Shown here in pieces: positions 1 to 7,793 of a DNA stretch of 14,465 bases. The stretch lies in the NCBI GenBank assembly GCA_002335845.1, contig DDCV01000091.1, forward strand, positions 1-14,465, read 5' to 3'. The translations under genes were made by a program, and so were the position numbers. How positions within the stretch are numbered: position 1 is the first letter of the stretch; the number at the start of each line of letters is the position of its first letter. The stretch comes from Rickettsiales bacterium UBA1997 (GTDB lineage Bacteria; Pseudomonadota; Alphaproteobacteria; Rickettsiales; UBA1997). The notes below the pieces were generated by a model, which made no database searches, was not told the origin of the DNA, and was given only the letters and a program-made list of their open reading frames with translations.

Positions 1-171
1 GATCCTGGTAAAGTTTTTAAAGGTAAAAAAATGGCCGGTCACATGGGTGCAAAAAAAGTATCAACTAAAAACCTTGAGGTTTTTTACATTAATAAAGCAG
101 AATCTTATATTGCAGTAAAAGGATGTGTACCAGGTAGCGCAGGTAACGATATAATATTAAGACTTAAGTAA
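1..171 (+). CDS. rplC: 50S ribosomal protein L3, C-terminal part (5' end outside window)
   Basis: The last 56 codons of L3 run from the first base of the window to a TAA at 169-171. L3 binds 23S rRNA near the peptidyl-transferase centre and is one of the first proteins in 50S assembly. The visible part carries the family signature [15 protein letters not shown] followed by the TKNLEV strand and a C-terminal VPGSAGNDI turn, as in other bacterial L3 proteins. The gene is cut only by the window edge. rplD starts 6 nt after the stop, the normal S10-operon order. Confidence 0.97.
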   Translation, partial: DPGKVFKGKKMAGHMGAKKVSTKNLEVFYINKAESYIAVKGCVPGSAGNDIILRLK

Positions 172-177
172 TTTTCC

Positions 178-816
178 ATGGAAAAAAATGATTTAAAAAC
201 AATAAACTTCTCCAGCGGACAATCTGAAGTAAGCACTATATCCTTAGATTCATTTTCTTTAAGTGATCATAAATCTTTGTCGATTTCAAGAGTAATAAAC
301 TGGCAGTTGTCAAAAAGAAGATCTGGTTCCGCTAATATAAAAACTATGTCTGAAATATCGGGCACTACTAAAAAGCCATATAAGCAAAAAGGAACCGGTA
401 ATGCAAGACAAGGTAGCAAGCGATCCGTTCAATTTGTTGGCGGTAGAACTTGTCATGGACCAAGATCCAGATCATTCGAACATTCATTGCCAAGAAAAAT
501 AATTAAAGAATGCTGCTTCGATGTTATAAAAAGTAAAATTTCTGACAAAAAACTTATTCTAGCAAGTGGTCTTGAAAATATTGAAATAAAAACATCAAAA
601 TTACTTAACTCTCTCAATAAAAATAAATTAAATTCAGTTTTAATTATATCTGATTCTCAAAATAAAAATTTATTTAAATCTGCTTTAAATATAAAAAATG
701 TGAAGGCTTTGCCTTATCAGGCAATTAATGTATATGATTTGTTGAAATATAATTTCGTTATATTTGACAATAATGTATTTGAAAAAAATTTTTTAGGAGA
801 GTTATCTAATGGCTGA
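178..816 (+). CDS. rplD: 50S ribosomal protein L4
   Basis: L4, 212 aa, slightly longer than the roughly 200-207 aa usual in the family. It binds domain I of 23S rRNA and its extended loop lines the peptide exit tunnel. That loop is visible at about residues 60-105, with KKPYKQKGTGNARQGS and then GGRTCHGPRSRSF, the conserved tunnel-lobe signature. The C-terminal half is Lys/Asn-rich and less conserved. In Escherichia coli L4 also represses its own S10 operon, but the leader of this operon is outside the window. The ATG is 6 nt after the rplC stop, with no Shine-Dalgarno sequence in front. The 3' end overlaps rplW by 8 nt, so translation of the two is probably coupled. Confidence 0.97.
   Translation: MEKNDLKTINFSSGQSEVSTISLDSFSLSDHKSLSISRVINWQLSKRRSGSANIKTMSEISGTTKKPYKQKGTGNARQGSKRSVQFVGGRTCHGPRSRSFEHSLPRKIIKECCFDVIKSKISDKKLILASGLENIEIKTSKLLNSLNKNKLNSVLIISDSQNKNLFKSALNIKNVKALPYQAINVYDLLKYNFVIFDNNVFEKNFLGELSNG
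795..800 (+). promoter_or_regulatory. Shine-Dalgarno site of rplW
   Basis: AGGAGA lies 8 nt before the rplW ATG at 809, inside the last codons of rplD. It is one of only about four clear Shine-Dalgarno sequences in the locus and fixes the rplW start. Confidence 0.8.
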
Positions 817-1096
817 TAGTATTAACTATGACAAAATTATATCTTTAATATATACAGAAAAGTCAAATAAGATTCTTTCTGAAGGTAAATATATATTTAA
901 AGTAACAAAAGACTCTTGCAAGAAAGAAATTTGCTCTATAATATCGAGTCTTTATAACATTAAAGTTATCTCGGTTAACATAATTAATGTTAAATCTAGA
1001 CAGAAGCGTTTTCGTGGCTTTAATGGTACGAAACCTGGATATAAAAAAGCAATAGTTACCGTTGAAAAAGGTAAGGCAATAAACTTAACTAATTAA
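809..1096 (+). CDS. rplW: 50S ribosomal protein L23
   Basis: L23, 95 aa, normal length. It sits at the mouth of the exit tunnel and is the docking site for trigger factor and the signal recognition particle. The order of elements fits the family: an N-terminal YTEKS segment, the [15 protein letters not shown] strand-helix, then the basic loop [18 protein letters not shown] and a final strand. The start overlaps rplD by 8 nt and has a good Shine-Dalgarno sequence. rplB follows after 4 nt. Confidence 0.97.
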   Translation: MADSINYDKIISLIYTEKSNKILSEGKYIFKVTKDSCKKEICSIISSLYNIKVISVNIINVKSRQKRFRGFNGTKPGYKKAIVTVEKGKAINLTN

Positions 1097-1100
1097 AGAT

Positions 1101-1934
1101 ATGGGTTTAAAAAATTACAAGGCTATTACCCCATCTTTAAGATACCTAGTTACTGTATCTAGAGAAGAGTTGTGGAGCGGTTCTCCTTACAAGCCTCTAA
1201 CAAAGAAAAAAAATGAAAAAGCTGGCAGAAATAATTCCGGCTCAATAACTGTAAGAAGAAGGTCTTCTGGGCACAAAAAATCTCTAAGAGTTATAGACTT
1301 CAAGAGAAATAAATATGATATAGTTGCTACCGTTGAGAGAATCGAGTACGATCCATGTAGAACTGCTTTTATAGCGTTAGTTAAATATGATGACGGTACC
1401 TATTCTTATATATTAGCTCCTCATAAAATTAAGTCAGGTGACAAAATTTTATCTTCCAGAAGTTTAACTGATGTTAAAATAGGAAACGCTATGCCATTGT
1501 CACAAATTCCTATTGGAACAGTGATTCATAATATAGAGTTAAAGCCAGGCAAAGGTGGTGCTGTTTCTAAAGCAGCTGGATGTTATTCACAATTAGTAGG
1601 AAAGGATAGTGGCTATGGACTAGTTAAGATGCAATCTGGTGAAATAAGAATGTTTCCTTTGCAGTCCATGGCAACTATTGGGTCTGTATCTAATGTAGAC
1701 AACAAGAATACCACTATAGGAAAGGCTGGAAGATCAAGGTGGCTTGGTATTAGACCTTCTGTTCGTGGAGTTGCAATGAACCCAGTTGATCATCCGCATG
1801 GAGGTGGAGAAGGTAAAACCTCAGGAGGCAGACACCCGGTATCGCCTACTGGTAAATTGGCAAAGGGTAAGATAACAAGAAAAAGGCAAAAGAAATCTAA
1901 TGCCTTAATAGTTAAATCAAGAAGAACTAAGTAA
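1101..1934 (+). CDS. rplB: 50S ribosomal protein L2
   Basis: L2, 277 aa, the usual bacterial length. It is a primary 23S rRNA-binding protein needed for subunit joining and peptidyl-transferase activity. The conserved core [12 protein letters not shown] is present at about residues 227-238, including the histidine at about 231 that corresponds to E. coli His229. The upstream RNA-binding OB/SH3 region includes the RRRSSGHKK segment and [13 protein letters not shown]. The C-terminal tail is basic. The ATG is 4 nt after rplW with no convincing Shine-Dalgarno sequence. rpsS follows after 5 nt. Confidence 0.98.
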   Translation: MGLKNYKAITPSLRYLVTVSREELWSGSPYKPLTKKKNEKAGRNNSGSITVRRRSSGHKKSLRVIDFKRNKYDIVATVERIEYDPCRTAFIALVKYDDGTYSYILAPHKIKSGDKILSSRSLTDVKIGNAMPLSQIPIGTVIHNIELKPGKGGAVSKAAGCYSQLVGKDSGYGLVKMQSGEIRMFPLQSMATIGSVSNVDNKNTTIGKAGRSRWLGIRPSVRGVAMNPVDHPHGGGEGKTSGGRHPVSPTGKLAKGKITRKRQKKSNALIVKSRRTK

Positions 1935-1939
1935 TAAAT

Positions 1940-2218
1940 ATGTCAAGATCAGTATGGAAACTGCCATTTGTTGATGGCTTTTTATTGAAGAAAGTTATTG
2001 AAGCTTCAAAATCTTCTAAGAATCAAGTTATTAAAACTTGGTCCAGAAGATCAACAATATTACCTAATTTTGTTGGAATGAACTTTGCGGTTTATAATGG
2101 TAAGAAATTTGTCTCAGTTTCTGTAACAGAGGGAATGGTTGGTCATAAATTGGGTGAATTTTCTCCTACAAGAACTTTTTATGGTCACGCTGGTAATAAA
2201 AAAATTATTAAAAGGTAA
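1940..2218 (+). CDS. rpsS: 30S ribosomal protein S19
   Basis: S19, 92 aa, full length. It forms a complex with S13 in the head of the 30S subunit and contacts the A-site finger of the 50S. Signatures seen are the N-terminal [18 protein letters not shown], then [15 protein letters not shown] and the C-terminal [15 protein letters not shown]. The usual W-K-G-P-F is W-K-L-P-F here, a mild substitution. The start is 5 nt after rplB and lacks a Shine-Dalgarno sequence. Confidence 0.98.
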   Translation: MSRSVWKLPFVDGFLLKKVIEASKSSKNQVIKTWSRRSTILPNFVGMNFAVYNGKKFVSVSVTEGMVGHKLGEFSPTRTFYGHAGNKKIIKR

Positions 2219-2224
2219 TTATAA

Positions 2225-2635
2225 ATGACAGGTAAAGTTTCTGTAGCATATCTAAAATCAGTTAAGTCTAGCCCTATAAAAGTCTGTCGGGTTTCGAGAT
2301 CTGTGAAAGGTCTTAAAGTTGACGAAGCTCTTAAATTGCTTACTTTTTCTAAATTAAAAATATCACCTATTATATCGGCCCTGATTAAATCTGCATCCAC
2401 AAATGCTGAAAATAATCACAACATGGATATTGATAATTTATATGTCAAAGAAATAAATGTTGGTAAATCCTTAGTTATGAAGAGGTTTCATACCAGAGGC
2501 AGAGGTAAATCTAGTAGAATATTAAAGACTTTCAGTAATATAAGAGTTATACTTTCTGAAAATGATATAGATATAAAAAAACCTATTCCTGCTAAAAGCG
2601 CTAAAAAGGAAATTAGAGTAGAACAAAAAAAATAG
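2225..2635 (+). CDS. rplV: 50S ribosomal protein L22
   Basis: L22, 136 aa, a little longer than the typical 110-127 aa because of a charged C-terminal tail ending EIRVEQKK. It binds all domains of 23S rRNA and its beta-hairpin reaches the tunnel constriction. The hairpin region is seen near residues 75-105, with VGKSLVMKRFHTRGRGKSSR. A weak AAAGG precedes the ATG by about 9 nt. The rpsC Shine-Dalgarno sequence overlaps the stop codon of this gene. Confidence 0.96.
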   Translation: MTGKVSVAYLKSVKSSPIKVCRVSRSVKGLKVDEALKLLTFSKLKISPIISALIKSASTNAENNHNMDIDNLYVKEINVGKSLVMKRFHTRGRGKSSRILKTFSNIRVILSENDIDIKKPIPAKSAKKEIRVEQKK

Positions 2636-2638
2636 GAG
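2634..2638 (+). promoter_or_regulatory. Shine-Dalgarno site of rpsC (GTG start)
   Basis: AGGAG starts inside the rplV stop codon and lies 6 nt before the GTG at 2645. It supports GTG as the true rpsC start, since the next residues GQKINP are the conserved S3 N-terminus. Confidence 0.8.
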
Positions 2639-2644
2639 TAAAAA

Positions 2645-3271
2645 GTGGGGCAAAAAATAAATCCAATAAGCTTTAGGCTAATAAATAACAAGAAATGGAG
2701 TTCTGTTTGGTATGATAGCAAGAATTACTCTAAAAAACTTCTTATTGATCTGCAAATTCGAGCTTTTATAAAAAAGAACTACTCTCATTGTGGTATTGGT
2801 AGTGTTATAATAGAGCGTCCTTCGGATAAAATTAACCTTATAATAAAAACATCAAAGCCTGGTGTTTTAATAGGTAAGAAAGGCTTAGATATAGAAAAAA
2901 TAAATAAATCAGTGCAAAAAATTTCCGGCACCAGTATTGACGTAAAAATAGTTGAAATTAGCAAGCCAGAGATTAATTCATCGCTTGTTGCTCAAAATAT
3001 TGCAAAGCAATTAGAAAATAGAGCCTCATTTAAAAAGGCAATGAAAAAATCTATGCAGATGTCTATGAAGCAGGGTGCAAAAGGTATCAAAGTTAGTTGT
3101 TCTGGAAGGCTTTCTGGGGCAGAAATTGCAAGGACTGAGTGGTATAAAGAAGGGTCAATACCTCTTCATACTCTTAGGTCTAACATAGATTATGCAGTTG
3201 CAAGCGCTTATACAACATATGGTGTTATAGGTGTTAAAGTGTGGATTTATACTGGACTTAAAGAAGTATAA
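2645..3271 (+). CDS. rpsC: 30S ribosomal protein S3
   Basis: S3, 208 aa, on the short side (E. coli has 233) because the variable tail after the conserved KVWIYTG strand is almost absent. It lies at the mRNA entry channel with S4 and S5. The N-terminus MGQKINPISFRL is canonical. A type II KH RNA-binding domain shows its GKKG loop at residues 77-80 in KPGVLIGKKG. The C-terminal domain holds GAKGIKVSCSGRLSGAEIAR. The start is GTG, with a clear AGGAG. The next gene, rplP, is 36 nt away, the largest gap before rplO. Confidence 0.97.
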   Translation: MGQKINPISFRLINNKKWSSVWYDSKNYSKKLLIDLQIRAFIKKNYSHCGIGSVIIERPSDKINLIIKTSKPGVLIGKKGLDIEKINKSVQKISGTSIDVKIVEISKPEINSSLVAQNIAKQLENRASFKKAMKKSMQMSMKQGAKGIKVSCSGRLSGAEIARTEWYKEGSIPLHTLRSNIDYAVASAYTTYGVIGVKVWIYTGLKEV

Positions 3272-3284
3272 ATAAATATTAATA

Positions 3285-3299
3285 AATTTTAGTAAAATT
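3285..3299 (+). other. Short AT-only inverted repeat in the rpsC-rplP gap
   Basis: AATTTT-AGT-AAAATT is a perfect 6-bp inverted repeat with a 3-nt spacer. With A/T pairs only it would be a weak hairpin and is not a convincing terminator. It may simply reflect base composition. Confidence 0.3.
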
Positions 3300-3307
3300 A
3301 GTCAAAA

Positions 3308-3721
3308 ATGTTAGTTCCAGCTAAAACAAAATATAGAAAAGCGCAGAAAGGTGGAAAGAAAATATTGGGCGCAACCTCCAGTGGTAGCAAAATATCATTT
3401 GGACTATTTGCATTAAAGGCCCTGGAGCCAGGTAAAATTAATTCTAGACAAATTGAGTCATCTAGAAAAGTAATAACCAGGTATATGAAGAGGTCTGGTA
3501 AGCTGTGGGTGAGGATATTTCCTCATATTCCAGTAACAAAAAAGCCAGCTGAAGTAAGGATGGGCAGCGGAAAGGGAAATGTCGAATATTATGTGTTTAA
3601 AGTAAAGCCAGGGAGAATATTATTTGAAATTGATGGCGTCAATGATAGTGTTGCAATAGAGGCCTTGCAAAAAGCAACTGCAAAACTTCCCATTAAAGCC
3701 AAAGTTATTAAATTTAACTAA
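3308..3721 (+). CDS. rplP: 50S ribosomal protein L16
   Basis: L16, 137 aa, normal length. It helps organise the A site of the 50S subunit and binds 23S rRNA helices 38 and 89. The family pattern is clear: MLVPAKTKYRKAQKG at the N-terminus, then SFGLFALKALEPG, PVTKKPAEVRMGSGKG and VKPGRILFEIDGV. The ATG follows an AT-only spacer without a Shine-Dalgarno sequence. The next gene, rpmC, begins 2 nt after the stop. Confidence 0.98.
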   Translation: MLVPAKTKYRKAQKGGKKILGATSSGSKISFGLFALKALEPGKINSRQIESSRKVITRYMKRSGKLWVRIFPHIPVTKKPAEVRMGSGKGNVEYYVFKVKPGRILFEIDGVNDSVAIEALQKATAKLPIKAKVIKFN

Positions 3722-3723
3722 TT

Positions 3724-3897
3724 ATGAAACCTGAAGAGAAAAAATCTGCATTAGCTGATATAGCTAAATTAAAAAAAGAAGTCTTGTTAATGAGAATAAA
3801 GTCATCATCAGGTGATGTGATCTCGTTAAAAGATTATAGAAATAAAAAAAAGAATATAGCAAAACTATATACTAAAATTAATAAGAAGGTCAAATAA
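3724..3897 (+). CDS. rpmC: 50S ribosomal protein L29 (short)
   Basis: An ATG at 3724 opens a 57-codon frame ending in TAA at 3895-3897. The product begins MKPEEKKSALADIAKLKKEV and contains LLMRIKSSSG and later YRNKKKNIAKLYTKI. This matches the two-helix L29 layout (E/K-rich helix, LR-x-G turn, R-K-x-I-A second helix). L29 lies beside L23 at the tunnel exit. Position between rplP and rpsQ is exactly where rpmC belongs. At 57 aa it is a little shorter than the usual 60-70 aa. Spacing is 2 nt from rplP and 4 nt to rpsQ. Confidence 0.93.
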   Translation: MKPEEKKSALADIAKLKKEVLLMRIKSSSGDVISLKDYRNKKKNIAKLYTKINKKVK

Positions 3898-3901
3898 GAC
3901 A

Positions 3902-4135
3902 ATGAATGCTAAAATACTAAAATTAATTGACTCATCGACTGCTAAAGTCGAGTGTTCTGAATATAAGAAGCATCCAATATATGCTAAATATATCACAAAG
4001 AAAAAGAAATATCTCGTGGCTCTTGATGGCTTTGAAGTTGTAGTTGGCGACGAAGTTGAAATTAGGTCTTGCAAACCTATTTCAAAAAGAAAAAAATGGG
4101 CTATATTCAATGTAAACAAAAAAAATTCTCAATAG
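3902..4135 (+). CDS. rpsQ: 30S ribosomal protein S17
   Basis: S17, 77 aa, normal length. It is an OB-fold protein that binds 16S rRNA helices 7 and 11 early in 30S assembly. Family features are [20 protein letters not shown], the basic KKKKYLV strand, VVVGDEVEI and the C-terminal [12 protein letters not shown]. The ATG is 4 nt after rpmC. The end is followed by the strong rplN Shine-Dalgarno sequence. Confidence 0.96.
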   Translation: MNAKILKLIDSSTAKVECSEYKKHPIYAKYITKKKKYLVALDGFEVVVGDEVEIRSCKPISKRKKWAIFNVNKKNSQ

Positions 4136-4139
4136 GAGG
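4134..4139 (+). promoter_or_regulatory. Shine-Dalgarno site of rplN
   Basis: AGGAGG, the only full consensus Shine-Dalgarno sequence in the window. It overlaps the rpsQ stop codon and ends 3 nt before the rplN ATG at 4143, which is tighter than usual. A second ATG at codon 4 (4152) would give 12 nt, so either could be used. Confidence 0.75.
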
Positions 4140-4142
4140 CCT

Positions 4143-4511
4143 ATGATACAAATGCAAACAAATCTAACTGTAGCTGATAACTCCGGAGCTAAATATGCTA
4201 GATGCATAAAGGTTTTAGGCGGTTCAAAGCATATGATAACAGGTATAGGAGACATTATAGTGTTGTCAGTCACTGCCGTTATACCTGGGTCTAAAGTTAA
4301 GAAGGGGCAGGTTGTAAAAGGTGTCATTGTAAGAACTAGAAGTAAAATAACTAGAAAAGATGGCGGCGTTGTAAGGTTTGACGATAATGCTGTTGTATTA
4401 GTTGATAAGGACGGTGAGCCAATAGCTACACGCGTTTTTGGCCCGGTTGCAAGAGAAGTAAGACATAAAAATTTTCTTAAAATTTCATCATTAGCATCTG
4501 AAGTACTTTAA
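4143..4511 (+). CDS. rplN: 50S ribosomal protein L14
   Basis: L14, 122 aa, the standard length. It sits at the subunit interface and forms bridge B8 with 16S rRNA. The sequence is strongly conserved: [45 protein letters not shown] and the C-terminal [10 protein letters not shown]. It has the best ribosome-binding site in the locus. This is the first gene of the classical spc group (rplN to secY in E. coli), but no promoter is visible in the 7 nt after rpsQ. Confidence 0.98.
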   Translation: MIQMQTNLTVADNSGAKYARCIKVLGGSKHMITGIGDIIVLSVTAVIPGSKVKKGQVVKGVIVRTRSKITRKDGGVVRFDDNAVVLVDKDGEPIATRVFGPVAREVRHKNFLKISSLASEVL

Positions 4512-4516
4512 AATAT

Positions 4517-4837
4517 ATGGCTAACAAATTTAAAAAAAACGATGATGTTCTAGTTATTGCTGGAGCATCAAAAGGTAAAAAAGGAAAGATATCTTCAATA
4601 TCAGGGGGTAAGGCTATTGTTTCTGGCGTGAATCTTGCTACTATTCACAAGAAGCCCACTCAGTCTGAATCAGGGTCTATTATTAAAAAAGAAAAGCCGA
4701 TAGATATCTCTAATCTTTCGCATTTATTAGATGGAAAGGCTGTAAAGGTAAGGTATGAAATCAAAAAAGGTGACGGCAAGTGCTATTTAAGAAAGCGTCG
4801 TCAAGATAAAAAAGGTGGAAATATAATTGATAACTAA
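4517..4837 (+). CDS. rplX: 50S ribosomal protein L24
   Basis: L24, 106 aa, normal length. It is an assembly initiator that binds 23S rRNA domain I near the tunnel exit. A KOW motif is seen at about residues 6-33 (KNDDVLVIAGASKGKKGKI). It is followed by VNLATIHKKPTQSESG and the basic CYLRKRRQDKK tail region. The start lies 5 nt after rplN without a Shine-Dalgarno sequence. rplE begins 1 nt after the stop. Confidence 0.97.
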   Translation: MANKFKKNDDVLVIAGASKGKKGKISSISGGKAIVSGVNLATIHKKPTQSESGSIIKKEKPIDISNLSHLLDGKAVKVRYEIKKGDGKCYLRKRRQDKKGGNIIDN

Positions 4838-4838
4838 A

Positions 4839-5375
4839 ATGGAAACTCTAACTGAATCGCTTTATAAAAAATCATTACCCCTGATTAAGAGTGAATTTTC
4901 GTACTCTAATGACCTACAAATTCCAAAGCTTAAATATATAAGTTTGAATACAGGTATAAAGGCTGTTGATAGTGATAATAAGCTTACATCATATATTCTC
5001 TCTGAGATGACTAAAATATCTGGTCAAAAAGCCACCCTTACTTATTCATCAAAAGCTATCTCGGGATTTAAGTTAAGGCAAGGCATGGCTATAGGTTGCA
5101 AAGCTACGCTACGAGGCAAAGAAATGTACTGCTTTCTTGATAAGCTTGTTAATATAGCTCTGCCAAGAATTAGAGACTTTAGAGGGCTATCTTCTAAAGG
5201 TTTTAATAATAGTTCTCACTATTCTTTTGGAATCAAGGATCACACTGTATTTCTAGAAGTTGACCTTGACAATGTGTTCAGGGTATTTGGCATGAATATT
5301 ACAATATGCTCTACTGCCACTACAAAAGAAGAGTGTTTATCTTTATTAAAAAAATTAAATTTACCAATTAAATAA
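4839..5375 (+). CDS. rplE: 50S ribosomal protein L5
   Basis: L5, 178 aa from the ATG at 4839, matching the family's roughly 179-185 aa. It binds 5S rRNA and contacts P-site tRNA. Conserved stretches are the N-terminal helix ESLYKKSLPLIKSEF, the ISGQKATLTYSSKAI segment, FKLRQGMAIGCKATLRG and ALPRIRDFRG. A TTG at 4827 in the same frame would add four residues and overlap rplX. I chose the ATG because it follows the rplX stop by 1 nt and fits the tight spacing of the operon. Confidence 0.96.
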   Translation: METLTESLYKKSLPLIKSEFSYSNDLQIPKLKYISLNTGIKAVDSDNKLTSYILSEMTKISGQKATLTYSSKAISGFKLRQGMAIGCKATLRGKEMYCFLDKLVNIALPRIRDFRGLSSKGFNNSSHYSFGIKDHTVFLEVDLDNVFRVFGMNITICSTATTKEECLSLLKKLNLPIK

Positions 5376-5378
5376 AAA

Positions 5379-5684
5379 ATGGCAAAAAAATCTTCCATTA
5401 TTAAAAACATTAAACGCAAACATTTGTCAGATCTCAAAAGAAATAAAAGACTTTTGTTAAAAAAAATAGCTAACGATAGATCTGCTGACCCTAAAGTAAG
5501 AATGGATGCCCAAATTAAACTTTCCGAAGTTTCAAGAAATTCATCTATTGTCAGATATAGAAATAGATGCGCAATAACTGGTAGGCCAAGAGGAAACTTT
5601 AGAAAGTTTGAGTTATCTAGAATATCTTTAAGAAACTTGGCTTCTTGGGGCGAGATTCCTGGAATGTCAAAATCTAGTTGGTAA
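5379..5684 (+). CDS. rpsN: 30S ribosomal protein S14 (zinc-free long form)
   Basis: S14, 101 aa. It assembles late into the head of the 30S subunit. The length and the lack of paired CxxC cysteines identify the long, zinc-independent form. Typical features are the basic N-terminal half, RYRNRCAITGRPRG at about residues 59-72, and the C-terminal LRNLASWGEIPGMSKSSW. The ATG is 3 nt after rplE. A 16-nt AT-only gap precedes rpsH. Confidence 0.98.
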   Translation: MAKKSSIIKNIKRKHLSDLKRNKRLLLKKIANDRSADPKVRMDAQIKLSEVSRNSSIVRYRNRCAITGRPRGNFRKFELSRISLRNLASWGEIPGMSKSSW

Positions 5685-5700
5685 TATATTTAATATTTTT

Positions 5701-6096
5701 ATGTCATTTAATCATTCAGTTTCAGATTTAGTTTCAAGGTTAAGAAATGGATATTTATCTAAAAAAGATACTATAGTTGTTCCTTGCTCCAAAATTAGGA
5801 GCGATATATTGTTGCTACTGAAAAACGAGGGTTTTATTCTTGGATATTCTAAGTCAAAAGCGGGAGCTTTTGACTATTTCAACGTTAGTCTAAGTTATAG
5901 TAATTTTAATCCATCAATTAGCGAAATATCAGTAGTCTCTAAGCCTGGTAGAAGAGTTTACTCTAGCTATAATGACTTACCCATTGTAAAAAATGGACTG
6001 GGTATGACAATAATATCTTCCTCAAAAGGAGTAATAACTGACCACAAGGCTAGAGAAGTAAAAGTTGGCGGTGAAGTTTTAATAAAAATATTTTAA
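5701..6096 (+). CDS. rpsH: 30S ribosomal protein S8
   Basis: S8, 131 aa, normal length. It binds 16S rRNA helix 21 and in E. coli also represses the spc operon by binding near the rplE start. The conserved C-terminal signature is complete: SKPGRRVYSSYNDLPIV, NGLGMTIISSSKGVITDHKA and VGGEVLIKIF. The N-terminal domain begins with SDLVSRLRNGYLSKK. No obvious S8 target structure was recognised around rplE, although this was only judged by eye. Confidence 0.97.
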   Translation: MSFNHSVSDLVSRLRNGYLSKKDTIVVPCSKIRSDILLLLKNEGFILGYSKSKAGAFDYFNVSLSYSNFNPSISEISVVSKPGRRVYSSYNDLPIVKNGLGMTIISSSKGVITDHKAREVKVGGEVLIKIF

Positions 6097-6098
6097 TA

Positions 6099-6635
6099 AT
6101 GTCACGTATTGGAAAGTTACCCATAGAGCTACTTGATAACATGAAAGTAGAAATTGATGGAAATAAAATAGAGGTCAGCTACTTAGATCAAGTTAAGAAT
6201 TATAAGCTTAGTCGCGGAGTTGTTGCAAGTGTTTCAGATTCACAACTTAAAATATCTGCTACAGATACTTCTATATCAAAAATCACGATGTTCGTAGGAA
6301 TGGATAGAAGTAATTTAAACAATATTGTGTCTGGCCTCAGAAATCCATTTGTTAAAATTCTAGAAATAAATGGCGTTGGATATAAGTTTTTAATAAAAGA
6401 TAAAACAATAATATTTTCTTTAGGATATAGTCATGATATAGTATATGTCCTACCCAGCAATATATCAGCTTCTTTTGAGAAGCCAAATAAGTTAATTCTG
6501 ACTGGAGAAGATAAAATATCCCTTGGTAGAATTGCTTCAGAGATATCCTCTTTTAGAAAGGTTGAGCCTTACAAGGGGAAGGGAATTAGGAGCAAAGGCC
6601 AGTTTGTCTTAAGAAAAGAAGGTAAGAAAAAATAA
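6099..6635 (+). CDS. rplF: 50S ribosomal protein L6
   Basis: L6, 178 aa, the usual length. It consists of two repeated RNA-binding domains and lies near the sarcin-ricin loop. Family hallmarks are the start MSRIGKLPIELL, EINGVGYKF at the domain boundary, and the C-terminal VEPYKGKGIRSKGQFVLRKE. The ATG is 2 nt after rpsH with no Shine-Dalgarno sequence. Confidence 0.97.
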   Translation: MSRIGKLPIELLDNMKVEIDGNKIEVSYLDQVKNYKLSRGVVASVSDSQLKISATDTSISKITMFVGMDRSNLNNIVSGLRNPFVKILEINGVGYKFLIKDKTIIFSLGYSHDIVYVLPSNISASFEKPNKLILTGEDKISLGRIASEISSFRKVEPYKGKGIRSKGQFVLRKEGKKK

Positions 6636-6660
6636 TTAATTAATTTTCCCTATTTAATTT

Positions 6661-7011
6661 ATGAGTAAAAAAAATAGCAGTAAAGAAAGAAGGTTACTTA
6701 GAAATAGATCTAAGATAAAACTAAAAAACCTATCCAACAGGCCAAGAATTGTTGTATCAGTGTCTAATAAAAACACGTATTGTCAGCTAGTTGGTGACGA
6801 AGGCGTTGTTTTGACATCTTTTTCTACTCTTAAAATCAAAAGTTTTAAAGGTACTGGAGTTGAGAAAGCTAAGGAAGTAGGAAAGCACTTTGCTAAAAGC
6901 TGCATTGAAAATAAGCATAAAAATGTTGTTTTTGACAAAGGTATGAGGGTGTACAACGGTAGATTAAAATCTATCGCTGAATCTTGTCGCGAATCTGGAT
7001 TAAACTTTTAA
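6661..7011 (+). CDS. rplR: 50S ribosomal protein L18
   Basis: L18, 116 aa, normal length. It binds 5S rRNA with L5 and L25 in the central protuberance. Conserved elements are an Arg/Lys-rich N-terminal tail (RRLLRNRSKIKL), NRPRIVVSVSNKNTYCQLV, and the C-terminal FDKGMRVYNGRLKSIAESCR. Eukaryotic-type extensions are absent. A 25-nt AT-rich gap separates it from rplF, and no Shine-Dalgarno sequence is visible. Confidence 0.97.
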   Translation: MSKKNSSKERRLLRNRSKIKLKNLSNRPRIVVSVSNKNTYCQLVGDEGVVLTSFSTLKIKSFKGTGVEKAKEVGKHFAKSCIENKHKNVVFDKGMRVYNGRLKSIAESCRESGLNF

Positions 7012-7022
7012 AATCAATAATA

Positions 7023-7598
7023 ATGAAGCATAGAGCTAAAGGACCTCAGATAAAGAATGCTACGGAAATAACAGAAAGACTTATATCTGTAAATAGAGTT
7101 TCCAAAACAGTTAAAGGTGGTAAAAATATGTCTTTTGCTGTTTTAATGGTAGTAGGTGATAAAAATGGAAAGGTAGGATTTGGTAAGGGTAATGCCACAG
7201 AAGTTACCGAAGCCAAAGCCAAAGCCCTTGAATCTGCAAAAAAGTCAATGATAAGGGTTTCTTTAAAGGAGTCTCGCACTATTCATCATGATATAACAGC
7301 TAGATTTTGTGCTGCAAAAGTTCATTTAAGAAGCGCTCCGGCTGGTACTGGGGTTATTGCTGGCGGTCCTATGCGTGCTGTTTTTGAATGCGCAGGTATA
7401 TCGGATATTGTTGCAAAGTCTATAGGAACTTCTAATCCATATAATTTGGTTGCTGCTACTTTTGTAGCCTTGTCCAAATTATACTCCCCTAAGATTATTT
7501 CTGACTTACGGTCAAAAGATGTTTCTGAGATAGTGAAAAGGCGCAATTTGGTTTTAATAAAAGGCAAGGAACGGAGCGAAAAAAATGACAAAATATAA
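7023..7598 (+). CDS. rpsE: 30S ribosomal protein S5
   Basis: S5, 191 aa from the ATG at 7023. It sits at the mRNA entry and decoding region and affects accuracy. The double-stranded RNA-binding domain covers about residues 25-90 ([20 protein letters not shown]). The second domain holds [20 protein letters not shown] and [14 protein letters not shown]. An upstream in-frame ATG at 6984 would add 13 residues and overlap rplR by 28 nt. I prefer 7023 because S5 proteins do not carry that extension and the 11-nt gap to rplR is normal here. The 3' end overlaps rpmD by 14 nt. Confidence 0.96.
   Translation: MKHRAKGPQIKNATEITERLISVNRVSKTVKGGKNMSFAVLMVVGDKNGKVGFGKGNATEVTEAKAKALESAKKSMIRVSLKESRTIHHDITARFCAAKVHLRSAPAGTGVIAGGPMRAVFECAGISDIVAKSIGTSNPYNLVAATFVALSKLYSPKIISDLRSKDVSEIVKRRNLVLIKGKERSEKNDKI
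7573..7576 (+). promoter_or_regulatory. Shine-Dalgarno site of rpmD
   Basis: GGAG lies 8 nt before the rpmD ATG, inside the rpsE coding sequence. As with rplW, it serves a gene that starts within its upstream neighbour. Confidence 0.65.
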
Positions 7599-7791
7599 TA
7601 ATTTTCTTAATCAAGACGTTGTTGTAACTCAAATAAAAAGCGCAGCCAAGCTTGGTAATAGGCAGAGATCGTCGCTATTTGGCTTGGGATTAAAAAAAAT
7701 TGGAGACTCTGTTAGTCTTAATTGCAATCCTTCCTTGTTAGGAATGATTAAATCCGCTGGTCACTTGTTAAAAATATCTAAAATAGATTAA
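7585..7791 (+). CDS. rpmD: 50S ribosomal protein L30
   Basis: L30, 68 aa, close to the usual 58-65 aa. It is a small surface protein of the 50S subunit. The family pattern is visible as VVVTQIKSAAKLGNRQRSSLFGLGLKKIGDSV, split here by function into the first strand, the RQR-S-L-GLGL helix turn and the K-I-G strand. It ends with LLGMIKSAGHLLKI. The ATG overlaps the end of rpsE by 14 nt, suggesting translational coupling. rplO starts 2 nt downstream. Confidence 0.94.
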   Translation: MTKYNNFLNQDVVVTQIKSAAKLGNRQRSSLFGLGLKKIGDSVSLNCNPSLLGMIKSAGHLLKISKID

Positions 7792-7793
7792 TT

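Noticed and set aside
2185..2721. - strand open frames opposite rpsS-rplV-rpsC (2185-2400 and 2488-2721)
   Set aside because: They lie fully antisense to conserved ribosomal genes, have low-complexity products and no recognisable domain or ribosome-binding site.
3285..3299. AATTTT-AGT-AAAATT as a terminator between rpsC and rplP
   Set aside because: Six A/T pairs only and no following T-run. Too weak, and rplP is clearly part of the same operon.
3865..4327. - strand open frames opposite rpsQ and rplN with hydrophobic products
   Set aside because: Hydrophobic antisense products are expected opposite Lys/Glu-rich AT-biased genes. Nothing else supports a gene.
6984..7022. Extended N-terminus for rpsE from the ATG at 6984
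   Set aside because: It would overlap rplR by 28 nt, and the extra residues are just the rplR 3' end read in another frame. The ATG at 7023 fits S5 length and operon spacing.
7046..7591. - strand open frames opposite rpsE (7046-7279 and 7322-7591)
   Set aside because: They mirror the codon pattern of rpsE on the other strand and show no family motif.
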